In this document: one piece after another, positions 46,800 to 58,697 of the stretch
Layout: each line of letters starts with the position of its first letter
Position numbering within the stretch: position 1 is the stretch's first letter
NCBI GenBank assembly: GCA_933228675.1
Contig: OW121741.1
Span: forward strand, 60,210,363 to 60,274,362
Source of the DNA: Stomorhina lunata
Taxonomy: Eukaryota; Arthropoda; Insecta; Diptera; Rhiniidae
Length of the DNA stretch: 64,000 nucleotides
Direction of reading: 5' to 3'
The notes under the pieces: model-generated
Seen by the model: the letters and a program-made list of their open reading frames with translations, nothing else
Databases searched by the model: none
What the model was told of the DNA's origin: nothing
Program-made: the position numbers and the translations under genes

Positions 46800-49700
46800 C
46801 ACTGCTCTACAAAATGAAACTTTTTGTGTTGTCTGGGATCACCACTATATTTTTTTTATCTGCTATAGTCCCCTGACTATAAAAATGGTCGAAATTTAAA
46901 ATTTTATGGATACGATTTTTTTTTTAAATTTTTTTCTAAAATTTGTCATTTTTAAAAAAGGAGATCCATTGATATTACCATATCTCCAAAACGGGCTGTC
47001 CGATTTTGTTGGGGAAAACTGCATATAATAGCAAATTAAATTGCCTTTAAATTGTATACAATTCTTTTAAATGCTTATTGGTTTCAGAGTTATTTGCATC
47101 GAGATATAAAAAAATCGATTTTTTGTATTAAAAGTTTCCATTTTTTTTTCTTTTTTTTAATTCGTAAAAAATCGAAAATGACAAAAACGTACGATTTTTT
47201 TTACGTGATTGCAAAACTGTGAATATTCCAAATAAGCCAAGCTTTATTTCATGAAGATCTATGCATAAACGGTAATTGTATTAATACTTAAGTGAATGAA
47301 GTGAAAATACGTAATTTTTGTACAAGTAAGCCGTATGAAGCCTATTGTTAAAAAAAGAAGTAGAGGCCACAATTTTGAAGCCAATTTCATAAAATTTGAC
47401 ACTGGTTATTTTTTGCTACAAGAGCAAAGCCTGTTTTAATAGTATAAAATCGTCCATACTTGTGGGCTACCTTCCATAGAACCTTCTTCCCGGAATATAG
47501 TTTTATGTTCCTCAAATCAAAAAATTTCCTTCTATCTACATAGAAATAAACCTTATCTCACATATTAACCTGCTATCGGAAATTTTTTAAATGTAAATAG
47601 TGAAGTTTTATATTTTTGTTTATTTAGCTACGCTACCTTTATTAAAGAAATGGTGTAAAATTTAGTAGTTAAAGTATTTAAAAATAGTTTCTACATTTTG
47701 CTTGCCTACTGTAATTTTCCTAAAAAGTTCGAAACAATCAGTCGAAATGAGTTCCAAGCAGCATTTTCATCTGGTGATAGTAACGTCTCGAATGTTGAGC
47801 TTTGTAGTAGTTTTCGGATTTGTGGACCATCAAAAACACCTTCAGAAATTTTAGAAGTGGATAAATTTGGGAATATTGTTTTTATATAATTGAATGCCTT
47901 TTCATTTTTGTTTAGCGCTTTAACAAAATTCTTGACCAATCCAAGCTTGATATGCAATGGCGGAAAAATCACATTCTCCTTTTTTACTAGAGCAGCGTAT
48001 TTTATATTGTGTGTGCCTACTTCATTATTGGTTCTTGCTGGCCAGTCCTTCTTTATATAATGTGCGCTTCGATCTCGGCTATCCCAAAGGCAGAGAAAAC
48101 AACAATGTTTTGTGTAACCACCTTGTAGTCCAGTCAATAAAGCTACCACTTTCAAGTCGCAACATACTTTCCAATCGTATTTTTCATAATTAATATATTT
48201 TAAAAGTTTTGACATGGTTTCATAAGTCTCCTTTGTATTAACGGCATGTGCGATGGGTATTGATGGCTTCTGATTGCCATTGTGTAATAAAACAGCTTTA
48301 AGGCTTTCTTTGTTACTATCAATAAATAGTCTCCATTCACTTGCGTCATATTTTTGGCCAAGCTTTCCAAAAAGTCCACTGATATCATAGCAAAAACATA
48401 TATTGTCTTTAGTTGTATAAAAACAAGCATATGGCTTATGTCGTTCACGATAGGTAGTTATTATAACCTGTTTTTCAACTAAATCTCTTTCTTTTAGACG
48501 GGATGCAAGTAGCTCTGACTGTTGTTTTGAAAGCTCTAGGTCTCTTATAAGATCATTTAACAAGGACTGTGTAAAAGGCTTTGGGCAAAATCCATGAGAT
48601 ACGCTGGAGATGTTTGAAGATGAAGAAACAGGGGATGGAGGAACTTCAGTATACGTAGAATGTTGATTTTCGGGACATAGAACTTCATCTGAATCTAGCA
48701 CGGGAAGTGTAAATCCACCAGCTGAAATCGTGGGATAAGACCAAAGCATATGTTTTCCAAATCCACTTTTTCTACTTAAACAAAAGTAACAGTCAGCATC
48801 ATGATTAGATGTTTCTCTCCACATCATAGGTTTTTCAATTTGCATGTTTCCTCTGTGAAAAATAAAAATTTTCCAATGAGTATCAAAAATATTTTGAAAT
48901 AATATAAGTATTACTTACTGAGGGTGGGATTCCCATTTTTTTAACATATATTCACAGCAAATTGAATTAGGCGTCCAATATTGGCTTAAATTATCTACAT
49001 CTATTTTGAAATAATCTTTAAATTAATTTTGTAGTGAAATAGTGAACTTTCGCCGGCCTTTTGCTATAGTGTATACACCACATATATAACAAAATATATC
49101 CGGGTTATTTTTGCAGACAAATTTTCTACGTGTATTATTCATTTTTTAAAAATTCGCCAACCAAATAAATAGTTTGTTGTAATGACAACTTGACTTTTCG
49201 CGATCAGAAACGCTAGTTAAATAACATGAATGAACTAAATGAACTACTTTAAATATGTTGCATTTTTACCAAAAGTACCTATTTTTTAAAAGAAAATACC
49301 TAGGTGAATAAGGACCAAAGAATAATTTACCTGTCAAAAGTTGAATTTTGAAACACCGAATGCAATAGGCAAGTAAGGCTTATTGCAGTGACGAGTAAAA
49401 ATTGGTTCAATGTGAGTAAAGCTATAAAAAATTAATGTAAAGTCATAAAAAACAGCAAAAAACCATTCTTGTTTTATCTACCTGCTGAACAGAAGTGTAC
49501 TTCATTTATCAAAATATTTTCGCGGAACACACTCAAATTAATTCCAGGTATAACAGTTTCTATGACCGAGTGATAAAATTAAATTTTTTAAATTTTTATG
49601 ATTTAAAAAGACAAAGTTGCGCAAAATGTCATACCTTAATGAATTTAGTCAAAAACAATAATAGGCTTAATATGCCAAATTTTTACTAAATTGGATATTT

Positions 49701-50186
49701 TCACTTTATTGTCAATAAAACCAACATTTATTGATGTATTTTCACGAAACAAGGCTTCACTTATTTATAAGATTCACAGCTTTAACACCGTGAAATAAAA
49801 ATGGCAAGCTTTTGAAACTTTCGATTTTTTATGAATTTTTGAAAAATAAAGATTTTTCGATTTTGCAAAAAAAAAACTTTTTTTATATTTTTATGTCAAT
49901 AACTCCACAACCGTTGATGATATGAAAAAATTGTCTTAACAAGACTTAAAGAAAATTTTGTGGTGAATCCGCTCGTGTTCCTCTCAACGAATTTGGATAA
50001 GCCGTTTCCAAGTTACGATAAAATAAATGGAACGACCTCTGTGAAAATCCGTAATTTTAGAAAAAAAATTTTTAAAAAAATCGTATCCATAAAATTTTAA
50101 ATTTTGGGTGTTTTTGTACTTAGGGGGCCATAATACATCGAAATTAAATAGTTAGACTTCAAACCAATTTTTGCTGTTGACCAGTG
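46800..50186 (-). mobile_element. Family B DNA transposon (3,387 bp, TTA duplication)
   Basis: It begins CACTG at 46800 and ends CAGTG at 50186, with TTA on both sides (46797-46799, 50187-50189). The terminal regions align as diverged inverted repeats over about 150 bp, including TTTAAAATTTTATGGATACG at 46897-46916 and its inverse near 50078-50097. The minus-strand gene (47706-49142) is a distant relative of the family A protein. Shared end bases, the TTA duplication and related proteins place A and B in one superfamily. It is older than family A judging by TIR divergence. Confidence 0.8.
47706..49142 (-). pseudogene. Family B transposase-like gene, 3' truncated
   Basis: Exon 1 (49142-48919) starts MNNTRRKFVCKNN and holds CYICG and SICCEYMLKKWE, a two-part Cys finger, with one in-frame TAA between them. 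A 66-bp intron (48918-48853; GTAAGT..CACAG) joins it to exon 2 (from 48852; first Met at 48845). Exon 2 has CYFC, a Ser/Pro-rich stretch (residues 68-82 from that Met), the candidate Asp in LFIDSN (176) and CCDLKV (230), CFLCLWDSR and LHIKLGLVKNF. The Asp-to-Asp distance is 54 residues, as in family A. It stops after FLGKLQ before any EQGERFHQ-like motif, and the following minus-strand DNA is degenerate. The protein is therefore probably inactive. Confidence 0.8.
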
Positions 50187-50209
50187 TTATAAGCAGCTAA
50201 GTTTTCAAC

Positions 50210-50529
50210 AGCCGAAGTGGCACAGTGGAAGTGTCTGCGGTTAGCAGTACGTGAGACTTCGGTTCAAACCCGTCCGACTTAAAAAGTTATTTTTTATTTG
50301 AAATAGACGTTTATTTCTACCTACAAATGTTAACTTCAAGTTAACTGATAGATATCTAACTTTAAGTTAATTAAGAGTAATGCAGAGTCGGACAATTGAC
50401 TACTTCCTAGGACACCGCCATGTTAAAATAGTTAGTAAATTACATAGAGAAGTAATCCAAGTGTCAGTTACAACTACTTGAGAAATAGTTAGCTTTAAGT
50501 AAATATAAAGTTAACTGAATGTCCGACAG
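50210..50529 (+). repeat. tRNA-derived SINE-like sequence
   Basis: A tRNA-like head of about 71 bp has an A box (TGGCACAGTGG, 50218-50228) and a B box (GGTTCAAACCC, 50261-50271), 32 bp between them, as in RNA polymerase III internal promoters. The acceptor and anticodon stems do not fold well, so it is not a functional tRNA gene. An AT-rich body follows with repeated AGTTAACT/TAACTT words, GAGTCGGAC and GTCCGAC. It ends where Helentron DNA starts (about 50530). Without a second copy the end is uncertain. Confidence 0.55.
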
Positions 50530-50884
50530 GGATAATATATTATCACATGTACGCCAGGAGTATCTTTTTTCTCTTGTCATTTAAAAGTGTGTTTCAATCA
50601 AAATTTTTCGTATTTTTTCGATATTTTCGGTGTTTATAAACCGATTTTAATGAAATCTAATAGCGTTCAAAGAATTTCCAAAAATCTGATATATAATTAT
50701 GTAGGTCCATCCTCCAGTGGCTTCAGAAACTTGATTTCAACAGACAGACGGACATCGCTTAATCGATTCTCCTCCCGATTCTGAGTCGATCGGTATAATT
50801 TTTATGGTCTACGATCACTAATAAAAAAATTACAAACGGAATCACCAACTTATAATACCCTTTTACCTATTGGTGAAGGGTATA
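50530..50884 (-). mobile_element. Helentron-like 5' part, inverted
   Basis: It runs from an internal sub-repeat (TTATCACATGTACGCCAGG) through a short GTCY tract and the CCGATTCTGAGTCGATCGGT core to the 5' terminus GGTGAAGGGTATA at 50884. It has the same orientation as 41059-46703 and could be the other end of that element. Confidence 0.85.
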
Positions 50885-51098
50885 ACAACAAAAACAATTT
50901 GTGTAGGTTTTTTCATCAACACATCACATACGTAGCGCATGTATCTGGCCAGATACACTTGTAGTTTGTAGAGTTATGTATTTTATTTGCATTTTTGAAT
51001 GTTTTTTTGCGTTTGTTTACCCAAATCAACTGAAACTGCACTATATTTGCACTCTGAATAATTGTAGCTTAGTATAAATTATATGCCAAATGATGACT
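50885..51098. other. Unassigned DNA with an 18-bp palindrome; no gene seen
   Basis: TGTATCTGGCCAGATACA at 50940-50957 is a perfect palindrome. Otherwise AT-rich with no recognisable feature. Confidence 0.6.
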
Positions 51099-51315
51099 AT
51101 TAGGGTGGGTCGTTTTTTAACTTTTGTCTTTGATCGACTTCTAATAGTGAAATTATATGGCCAAATTATGTCAGTCGGAAGTGTGCAAAATATTATTGAT
51201 TTATTTTTAGGATACGAGCCGCGCAACGGGCGCAAAGTTTTTGACCCCATTTGTATGAGGACAACTGAGAGTATTTTCAGTTTTTGCTACATTTCGTCTA
51301 TTTACAATTTATTTT
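51099..51315 (+). repeat. Dispersed repeat starting AGGGTGGGT
   Basis: Direct-orientation partner of 40660-40881. The opening words AGGGTGGGTCG and the internal GATACGAGCC, CGCAACGGGC and GCTACATTTCGT are shared. Confidence 0.7.
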
Positions 51316-51324
51316 TAAGAGAAA

Positions 51325-51855
51325 CAAGTAAGAGTGCTATGCCGAACCTTAAATACCCTTCACCAATGGTGTTACAAAAGTAAAGTAAAGTACAGAGTAG
51401 AAAAAGATTTTGGTCAATTAGAAGTGTGTATGTTTCTGAAGACTGATTTAGGTGATTTAGGTGTTTATTGATTTTCTAATGTGAAAATGTTTCAAATCTC
51501 GATAATTAACACGGCTTTTAAATGTGTGTCCTCATACATTTAATTTTTAGGCGATATATGAATAATACTTTAATTAGTGAATAACCTTGTTTCATATTGG
51601 GTCTTCATTTTGGAGTTAGATTGAAATACAAACAATTTCAGAAATTACACAACATTGTAACATTTCGCACCTTGAGAGAGGTCGTATTTAAATGCATATA
51701 TCTGATTAAATGGTTGCTTAATGAGAATATTTAGCGGACCTATTTAGATTAGACTTTTGGCAACAACACTTACGTAAGATATGAATAAAGGCCATCATAA
51801 TGTTCAAAAGTCACTTATTTAAGACATATTTCGGTATGATGAAATCAATGTAGAG
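51325..51855 (-). mobile_element. Helentron-like relic with degenerate 3' end, inverted
   Basis: CAAGTAAGAGTG and TACCCTTCACCAATGG mark a decayed 3' end at 51325. The interior (from 51420: TGTATGTTTCTGAAGACTG, later GATTGAAATACAAACAATTT) matches 26430-26640 and the region beyond, so both are the same older subfamily. It is cut at about 51855 by Ty3/Gypsy DNA. Confidence 0.75.
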
Positions 51856-53099
51856 GAGATTAGAGTCCGACCAAATTCGAAGCCATATCCTGATCCTACA
51901 GTTAAGAAAGAAATAAAGTGGATACATACTTCATATCAAGTATTGATTTGAAGGATGCGTTCTGGCAGATTCCACTTGCCGAGGATAGCAGGCCTAAGAC
52001 TGCGTTTACAGTACCTGGTCAGCCGCATTATCATTTCACCGTCATGCCGTTTGGGCTATGTAATGCAGCCCAACGGTTATGCCGGTTGATGGATAAGGTG
52101 ATCAGTGCCGAGTTGTGGCCGAAAGTGTTTGTTTATCTTGACGATTTGTTAGTCGTCTTTTCAAATTTCAGTTCCCATATGTCTCTGTTACGAAACGTAG
52201 GTGATCTATTGTCTCGAGCAAATCTAACAATAAATTTAAAAAGTCCAAGTTTTTCCAGAAAGAATTGCGGTATCTTGGATACAATGTGGGTGAAGGGAAG
52301 CTAAAAGCAGACCGGCAGAAAATATCTGGAATTATAAAAATACCCATTCCCAAATGTACTCGAGATGTTCGCAGGTTTCTAGGTCTGCGTTCATGGTTTA
52401 GGAGATTTATTAGAGATTTTGCCACCCTAACAGCTACGATTACACGCACACTCCGAAAAGGCAAAGTGTTTAATTTTGACGAAGAAGCCGTCAATGCCTT
52501 CAGTAAACTTAAAATAGCCTTAACGACAAGTCCAATAGCTTTTTATTCCGCCAAGCTTACAAGTACACAACGCAACTACAGTGTAACTGAGCGTGAATGC
52601 CTAGCAGTGCTATTCAGAAATTTCGACCTTTCATTGAACTTATGCCTTTCACTGTATTAACCGATCATAGTGCATTAAAATGGCTAATGAATCAAAAGGA
52701 ATTAAGCGGCCGATAAGCTCGGTGGAGTCTTAAGCTGCAGAGCTTTCAGTTTGATATACAACACCAAAAAGGGTGTCAGAACGTAGTAGCCGATACCTTG
52801 TCTCGCCTATATGTAGACGAACAACCAATTATAGATATGAATTCACCAGAGTTTGAAAGTCCCGAATATGTCGAACTTCGTGAGAACATTAGTAAGAATG
52901 CCAACGTTTTACCCGATTTAAAAATTCAAGATTTGTATATTTACAAAAGAACAATACCATCGGACGGTAATTCGGTAAATGAAAATTTTATTTGGAAACT
53001 GTGGGTTCCGCATAACCTCACTGAAAAGCTAATCGCGAACACCCATGAGCCAACCGTTAAATCACATTGTGGGATTGGAAAAACCATAGCTAGTATTTT
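51856..53099 (+). mobile_element. Ty3/Gypsy LTR retrotransposon fragment
   Basis: A pol fragment runs from the start of reverse transcriptase to the integrase zinc-finger region. No LTR, gag, protease or env is visible. It is bounded by an older Helentron relic on the left and cut by a Helentron 5' end at 53100 on the right. Confidence 0.88.
51918..53099 (+). pseudogene. Ty3/Gypsy pol remnant (RT, RNase H, start of integrase)
   Basis: Frame 1 (51918-52304) has SIDLKDAFWQIPL, VMPFGLCNAAQ and the polymerase box VYLDDLLVV. Frame 2 (52265-52660) has ELRYLGYNVG, FLGLRSWFRRFI and ends in part of RNase H (TERECLA). Much of RNase H is deleted near 52540, so the expected catalytic Asp region is missing. 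Frame 3 has TVLTDHSALKWL with one stop, then NVVADTLSR and an integrase His-His type region (NTHEP..SHCGIGKT) that is cut before the Cys pair. The usual role is reverse transcription and integration. At least three breaks make this copy dead. Confidence 0.88.
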
Positions 53100-54026
53100 T
53101 ATACCCTTCACCAATAGGTGAAAGGGTATTATAAGTTTGTGATTCCGTTTGTAATTTTATTAGTGATCGTAGACCCCATAAAAATTATACCGATCGACTC
53201 AGAATCGGGAGGAGAATCGATTAAGCGATGTCTGTCTGTCCGTCCGTCTGTCTGTCTGTTGAAATCAAGTTTCTGAAGCCCCTGGAGGATGGACTTACAT
53301 AAATTATATATCAGATTTTAGGAAATTCTCCCGCAATGAACGCTATTAAATTTCATTAAAATCGGTTTATAAACACCGAAAATATCGAAAAAATACCAAA
53401 AATTAGACGAAAATTTGAAAATTTTTGATTGAAACACACTTTTAAATAACAAGAGAAAAAAGATACTCCTGGTGTACATGTGATAATATGTTATATATCA
53501 GATTGTAGGAAATAGTTTCCCAAAGCACTCTGTAAAATTTTATGAAAATCGGTCCATAAACAACTGAGATATCGCCAAAACACTGAATTTGATGTATCGC
53601 AAATTGCCCAAAGTTCGCATTAGAGAATGTTTGTTGAAAAAATGAAATGCAGAAATAGGAAAAACCATCCTCCTTTAGCACGGACCTACATAAATTTTAT
53701 ATCAGATTTTAGGAAATTCCCCCGCCAAGTACGTTATTAAATTTTATCAAAAGCGGTCCATAAACAATTGAGATATCGCCATAACACTGCATTTGATGTA
53801 CAGCAAATTGCCCAAAGTACGTGTCTAAGAAATTTTGTTTACATTTTGTAAGTATTGTTTCAGCGATATCTCAGGTGTTTATGGACCGATTGTGATGAAA
53901 TTTGACATCGTTCTTTGTGTGAGGATTTTCTAAAATCTATACTCCACAAATCTGATTACGAATACCATTCAAACTGTACCGATCAACTCAGAATCGGCAG
54001 GTGAATCGATTTTGCGACCTCCGTCC

Positions 54027-54077
<51 letters not shown>

Positions 54078-54824
54078 CGTCTGTCTGTCTGTCTGTTGAA
54101 ACTATATATCAGATTTTAGGAAATTCTCCCGCAATGAACGCTATTAAATTTCATTAAAATCGGTTTATAAACACCGAAAATATCGAAAAAATACCAAAAA
54201 TTAGACGAAAATTTGAAAATTTTTGATTGAAACACACTTTTAAATAACAAGAGAAAAAAGATACTCCTGGTGTACATGTGATAATATGTTATATATCAGA
54301 TTGTAGGAAATAGTTTCCCAAAGCACTCTGTAAAATTTTATGAAAATCGGTCCATAAACAACTGAGATATCGCCAAAACACTGAATTTGATGTATCGCAA
54401 ATTGCCCAAAGTTCACATTAGAGAATGTTTGTTGAAAAAATGAAATGCAGAAATAGGAAAAACCATCCTCCTTTAGCACGGACCTACATAAATTTTATAT
54501 CAGATTTTAGGAAATTCCCCCGCCAAGTACGTTATTAAATTTTATCAAAAGCGGTCCATAAACAATTGAGATATCGCCATAACACTGCATTTGATGTACA
54601 GCAAATTGCCCAAAGTACGTGTCTAAGAAATTTTTTTTACATTTTGTAAGTATTGTTTCAGCGATATCTCAGGTGTTTATGGACCGATTGTGATGAAATT
54701 TGACATCGTTCTTTGTGTGAGGATTTTCTAAAATCTATACTCCACAAATCTGATTACGAATACCATTCAAACTGTACCGATCAACTCAGAATCGGCAGGT
54801 GAATCGATTTTGCGACCTCCGTCC

Positions 54825-54862
<38 letters not shown>

Positions 54863-55629
54863 TGAAATCTAGTTTCTGAAGCCCCTGGAGGATGGACTTA
54901 CATAAATTATATATCAGATTTTAGGAAATTCTCCCGCAATGAACGCTATTAAATTTCATTAAAATCGGTTTATAAACACCGAAAATATCGAAAAAATACC
55001 AAAAATTAGACGAAAATTTGAAAATTTTTGATTGAAACACACTTTTAAATAACAAGAGAAAAAAGATACTCCTGGTGTACATGTGATAATATGTTATATA
55101 TCAGATTGTAGGAAATAGTTTCCCAAAGCACTCTGTAAAATTTTATGAAAATCGGTCCATAAACAACTGAGATATCGCCAAAACACTGAATTTGATGTAT
55201 CGCAAATTGCCCAAAGTTCGCATTAGAGAATGTTTGTTGAAAAAATGAAATGCAGAAATAGGAAAAACCATCCTCCTTTAGCACGGACCTACATAAATTT
55301 TATATCAGATTTTAGGAAATTCCCCCGCCAAGTACGTTATTAAATTTTATCAAAAGCGGTCCATAAACAATTGAGATATCGCCATAACACTGCATTTGAT
55401 GTACAGCAAATTGCCCAAAGTACGTGTCTAAGAAATTTTGTTTACATTTTGTAAGTATTGTTTCAGCGATATCTCAGGTGTTTATACACCGATTGTGATG
55501 AAATTTGACATCGTTCTTTGTGTGAGGATTTTCTAAAATCTATACTCCACAAATCTGATTACGAATACCATTCAAACTGTACCGATCAACTCAGAATCGG
55601 CAGGTGAATCGATTTTGCGACCTCCGTCC

Positions 55630-55699
<70 letters not shown>

Positions 55700-57295
55700 C
55701 TGTCTGTCTGTTGAAATCTAGTTTCTGAAGCCCCTGGAGGATGGACTTACATAAATTATATATCAGATTTTAGGAAATTCTCCCGCAATGAACGCTATTA
55801 AATTTCATTAAAATCGGTTTATAAACACCGAAAATATCGAAAAAATACCAAAAATTAGACGAAAATTTGAAAATTTTTGATTGAAACACACTTTTAAATA
55901 ACAAGAGAAAAAAGATACTCCTGGTGTACATGTGATAATATGTTATATATCAGATTGTAGGAAATAGTTTCCCAAAGCACTCTGTAAAATTTTATGAAAA
56001 TCGGTCCATAAACAACTGAGATATCGCCAAAACACTGAATTTGATGTATCGCAAATTGCCCAAAGTTCGCATTAGAGAATGTTTGTTGAAAAAATGAAAT
56101 GCAGAAATAGGAAAAACCATCCTCCTTTAGCACGGACCTACATAAATTTTATATCAGATTTTAGGAAATTCCCCCGCCAAGTACGTTATTAAATTTTATC
56201 AAAAGCGGTCCATAAACAATTGAGATATCGCCATAACACTGCATTTGATGTACAGCAAATTGCCCAAAGTACGTGTCTAAGAAATTTTGTTTACATTTTG
56301 TAAGTATTGTTTCAGCGATATCTCAGGTGTTTATGGACCGATTGTGATGAAATTTGACATCGTTCTTTGTGTGAGGATTTTCTAAAATCTATACTCCACA
56401 AATCTGATTACGAATACCACTCAAACTGTACCGATCAACTCAGAATCGGCAGGTGAATCGATTTTGCGACCTCCGTCCGTCTGTTTGTCTGTCTGTCTGT
56501 CTGTCCGTCTGTCTGTCTATCTGTCTGTTGAAATCTAGTTTCTGAAGCCCCGGGAGGATGGACTTACATAAATTATATATCAGATTTTAGGAAATTCTCC
56601 CGCAATGAACGCTATTAAATTTCATTAAAATCGGTTTATAAACACCGAAAATATCGAAAAAATACCAAAAATTAGACGAAAATTTGAAAATTTTTGATTG
56701 AAACACACTTTTAAATAACAAGAGAAAAAAGATACTCCTGTTGTACATGTGATAATATGTTATATATCAGATTGTAGGAAATAGTTTCCCAAAGCACTCT
56801 GTAAAATTTTATGAAAATCGGTCCATAAACAACTGAGATATCGCCAAAACACTGAATTTGATGTATCGCAAATTGCCCAAAGTTCGCATTAGAGAATGTT
56901 TGTTGAAAAAATGAAATGCAGAAATAGGAAAAACCATCCTCCTTTAGCACGGACCTACATAGATTTTATATCAGATTTTAGGAAATTCCCCCGCCAAGTA
57001 CGTTATTAAATTTTATCAAAAGCGGTCCATAAACAATTGAGATATCGCCATAACACTGCATTTGATGTACAGCAAATTGCCCAAAGTACGTGTCTAAGAA
57101 ATTTTGTTTACATTTTGTAAGTATTGTTTCAGCGATATCTCAGGTGTTTATGGACCGATTGTGATGAAATTTGACATCGTTCTTTGTGTGAGGATTTTCT
57201 AAAATCTATACTCCACAAATCTGATTACGAATACCATTCAAACTGTACCGATCAACTCAGAATCGGCAGGTGAATCGATTTTGCGACCTCCGTCC

Positions 57296-57326
<31 letters not shown>

Positions 57327-58116
57327 CGCCTGTCTGTCTGTCTGTCTGTTGAAATCTAGTTTCTGAAGCCCCTGGAGGATGGACTTACATAAATTATATA
57401 TCAGATTTTAGGAAATTCTCCCGCAATGAACGCTATTAAATTTCATTAAAATCGGTTTATAAACACCGAAAATATCGAAAAAATACCAAAAATTAGACGA
57501 AAATTTGAAAATTTTTGATTGAAACACACTTTTAAATAACAAGAGAAAAAAGATACTCCTGGTGTACATGTGATAATATGTTATATATCAGATTGTAGGA
57601 AATAGTTTCCCAAAGCACTCTGTAAAATTGTATGAAAATCGGTCCATAAACAACTGAGATATCGCCAAAACACTGAATTTGATGTATCGCAAATTGCCCA
57701 AAGTTCGCATTAGAGAATGTTTGTTGAAAAAATGAAATGCAGAAATAGGAAAAACCATCCTCCTTTAGCACGGACCTACATAAATTTTATATCAGATTTT
57801 AGGAAATTCCCCCGCCAAGTACGTTATTAAATTCTATCAAAAGCGGTCCATAAACAATTGAGATATCGCCATAACACTGCATTTGATGTACAGCAAATTG
57901 CCCAAAGTACGTGTCTAAGAAATTTTGTTTACATTTTGTAAGTATTGTTTCAGCGATATCTCAGGTGTTTATGGACCGATTGTGATGAAATTTGACATCG
58001 TTCTTTGTGTGAGGATTTTCTAAAATCTATACTCCACAAATCTGATTACGAATACCATTCAAACTGTACCGATCAACTCAGAATCGGCAGGTGAATCGAT
58101 TTTGCGACCTCCGTCC

Positions 58117-58156
<40 letters not shown>

Positions 58157-58697
58157 GCCTGTCCGTCTGTCTGTCTGTTGAAATCTAGTTTCTGAAGCCC
58201 CTGGAGGATGGACTTACATAAATTATATATCAGATTTTAGGAAATTCTCCCGCAATGAACGCTATTAAATTTCATTAAAATCGGTTTATAAACACCGAAA
58301 ATATCGAAAAAATACCAAAAATTAGACGAAAATTTGAAAATTTTTGATTGAAACACACTTTTAAATAACAAGAGAAAAAAGATACTCCTGGTGTACATGT
58401 GATAATATGTTATATATCAGATTGTAGGAAATAGTTCCCCAAAGCACTCTGTAAAATTTTATGAAAATCGGTCCATAAACAACTGAGATATCGCCAAAAC
58501 ACTGAATTTGATGTATCGCAAATTGCCCAAAGTTCGCATTAGAGAATGTTTGTTGAAAAAATGAAATGCAGAAATAGGAAAAACCATCCTCCTTTAGCAC
58601 GGACCTACATAAATTTTATATCAGATTTTAGGAAATTCCCCCGCCAAGTACGTTATTAAATTTTATCAAAAGCGGTCCATAAACAATTGAGATATCG
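53100..58697 (+). repeat. Helentron-derived 0.8-kb tandem satellite array
   Basis: It starts with a full Helentron 5' end (TATACCCTTCACC) and then repeats. Core-to-core starts are 53187, 53978, 54776, 55581, 56430, 57247 and 58068, giving units of 791-849 bp, plus a 630-bp partial. Each unit has four diverged sub-repeats carrying an ATCGG(T)CCATAAACA..GAGATATCG motif, three direct and one inverted, and a (GTCY)n tract (54021-54097, 54822-54863, 55623-55711, 56474-56528, 57292-57350, 58117-58179). Most length variation is in that tract. Units are nearly identical. No protein: the recurring 79-codon minus-strand frame is a by-product of the repeat. A Transib insertion ends the array. Confidence 0.93.

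Noticed and set aside
47698..48193. Plus-strand frames opposite the family B gene
   Set aside because: They are shadows of the minus-strand coding exon, which has clear family motifs.
50222..50229. CACAGTGG as a second Transib end
   Set aside because: The word lies inside the SINE A box, has no Transib sequence after it and no partner end.
50210..50280. Functional tRNA gene
   Set aside because: A and B boxes are present but the acceptor and anticodon stems do not pair, and no convincing seven-base anticodon loop exists.
53442..58600. A 79-codon minus-strand frame repeated in each satellite unit
   Set aside because: It recurs only because the unit recurs, has no codon or domain signal, and includes the A/T-rich sub-repeat motifs; treated as a by-product of the satellite.
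53100..58697. Regular repeats resembling a CRISPR array
   Set aside because: Units are about 0.8 kb and nearly identical throughout, with no short repeat/spacer pattern, and the context is eukaryotic.
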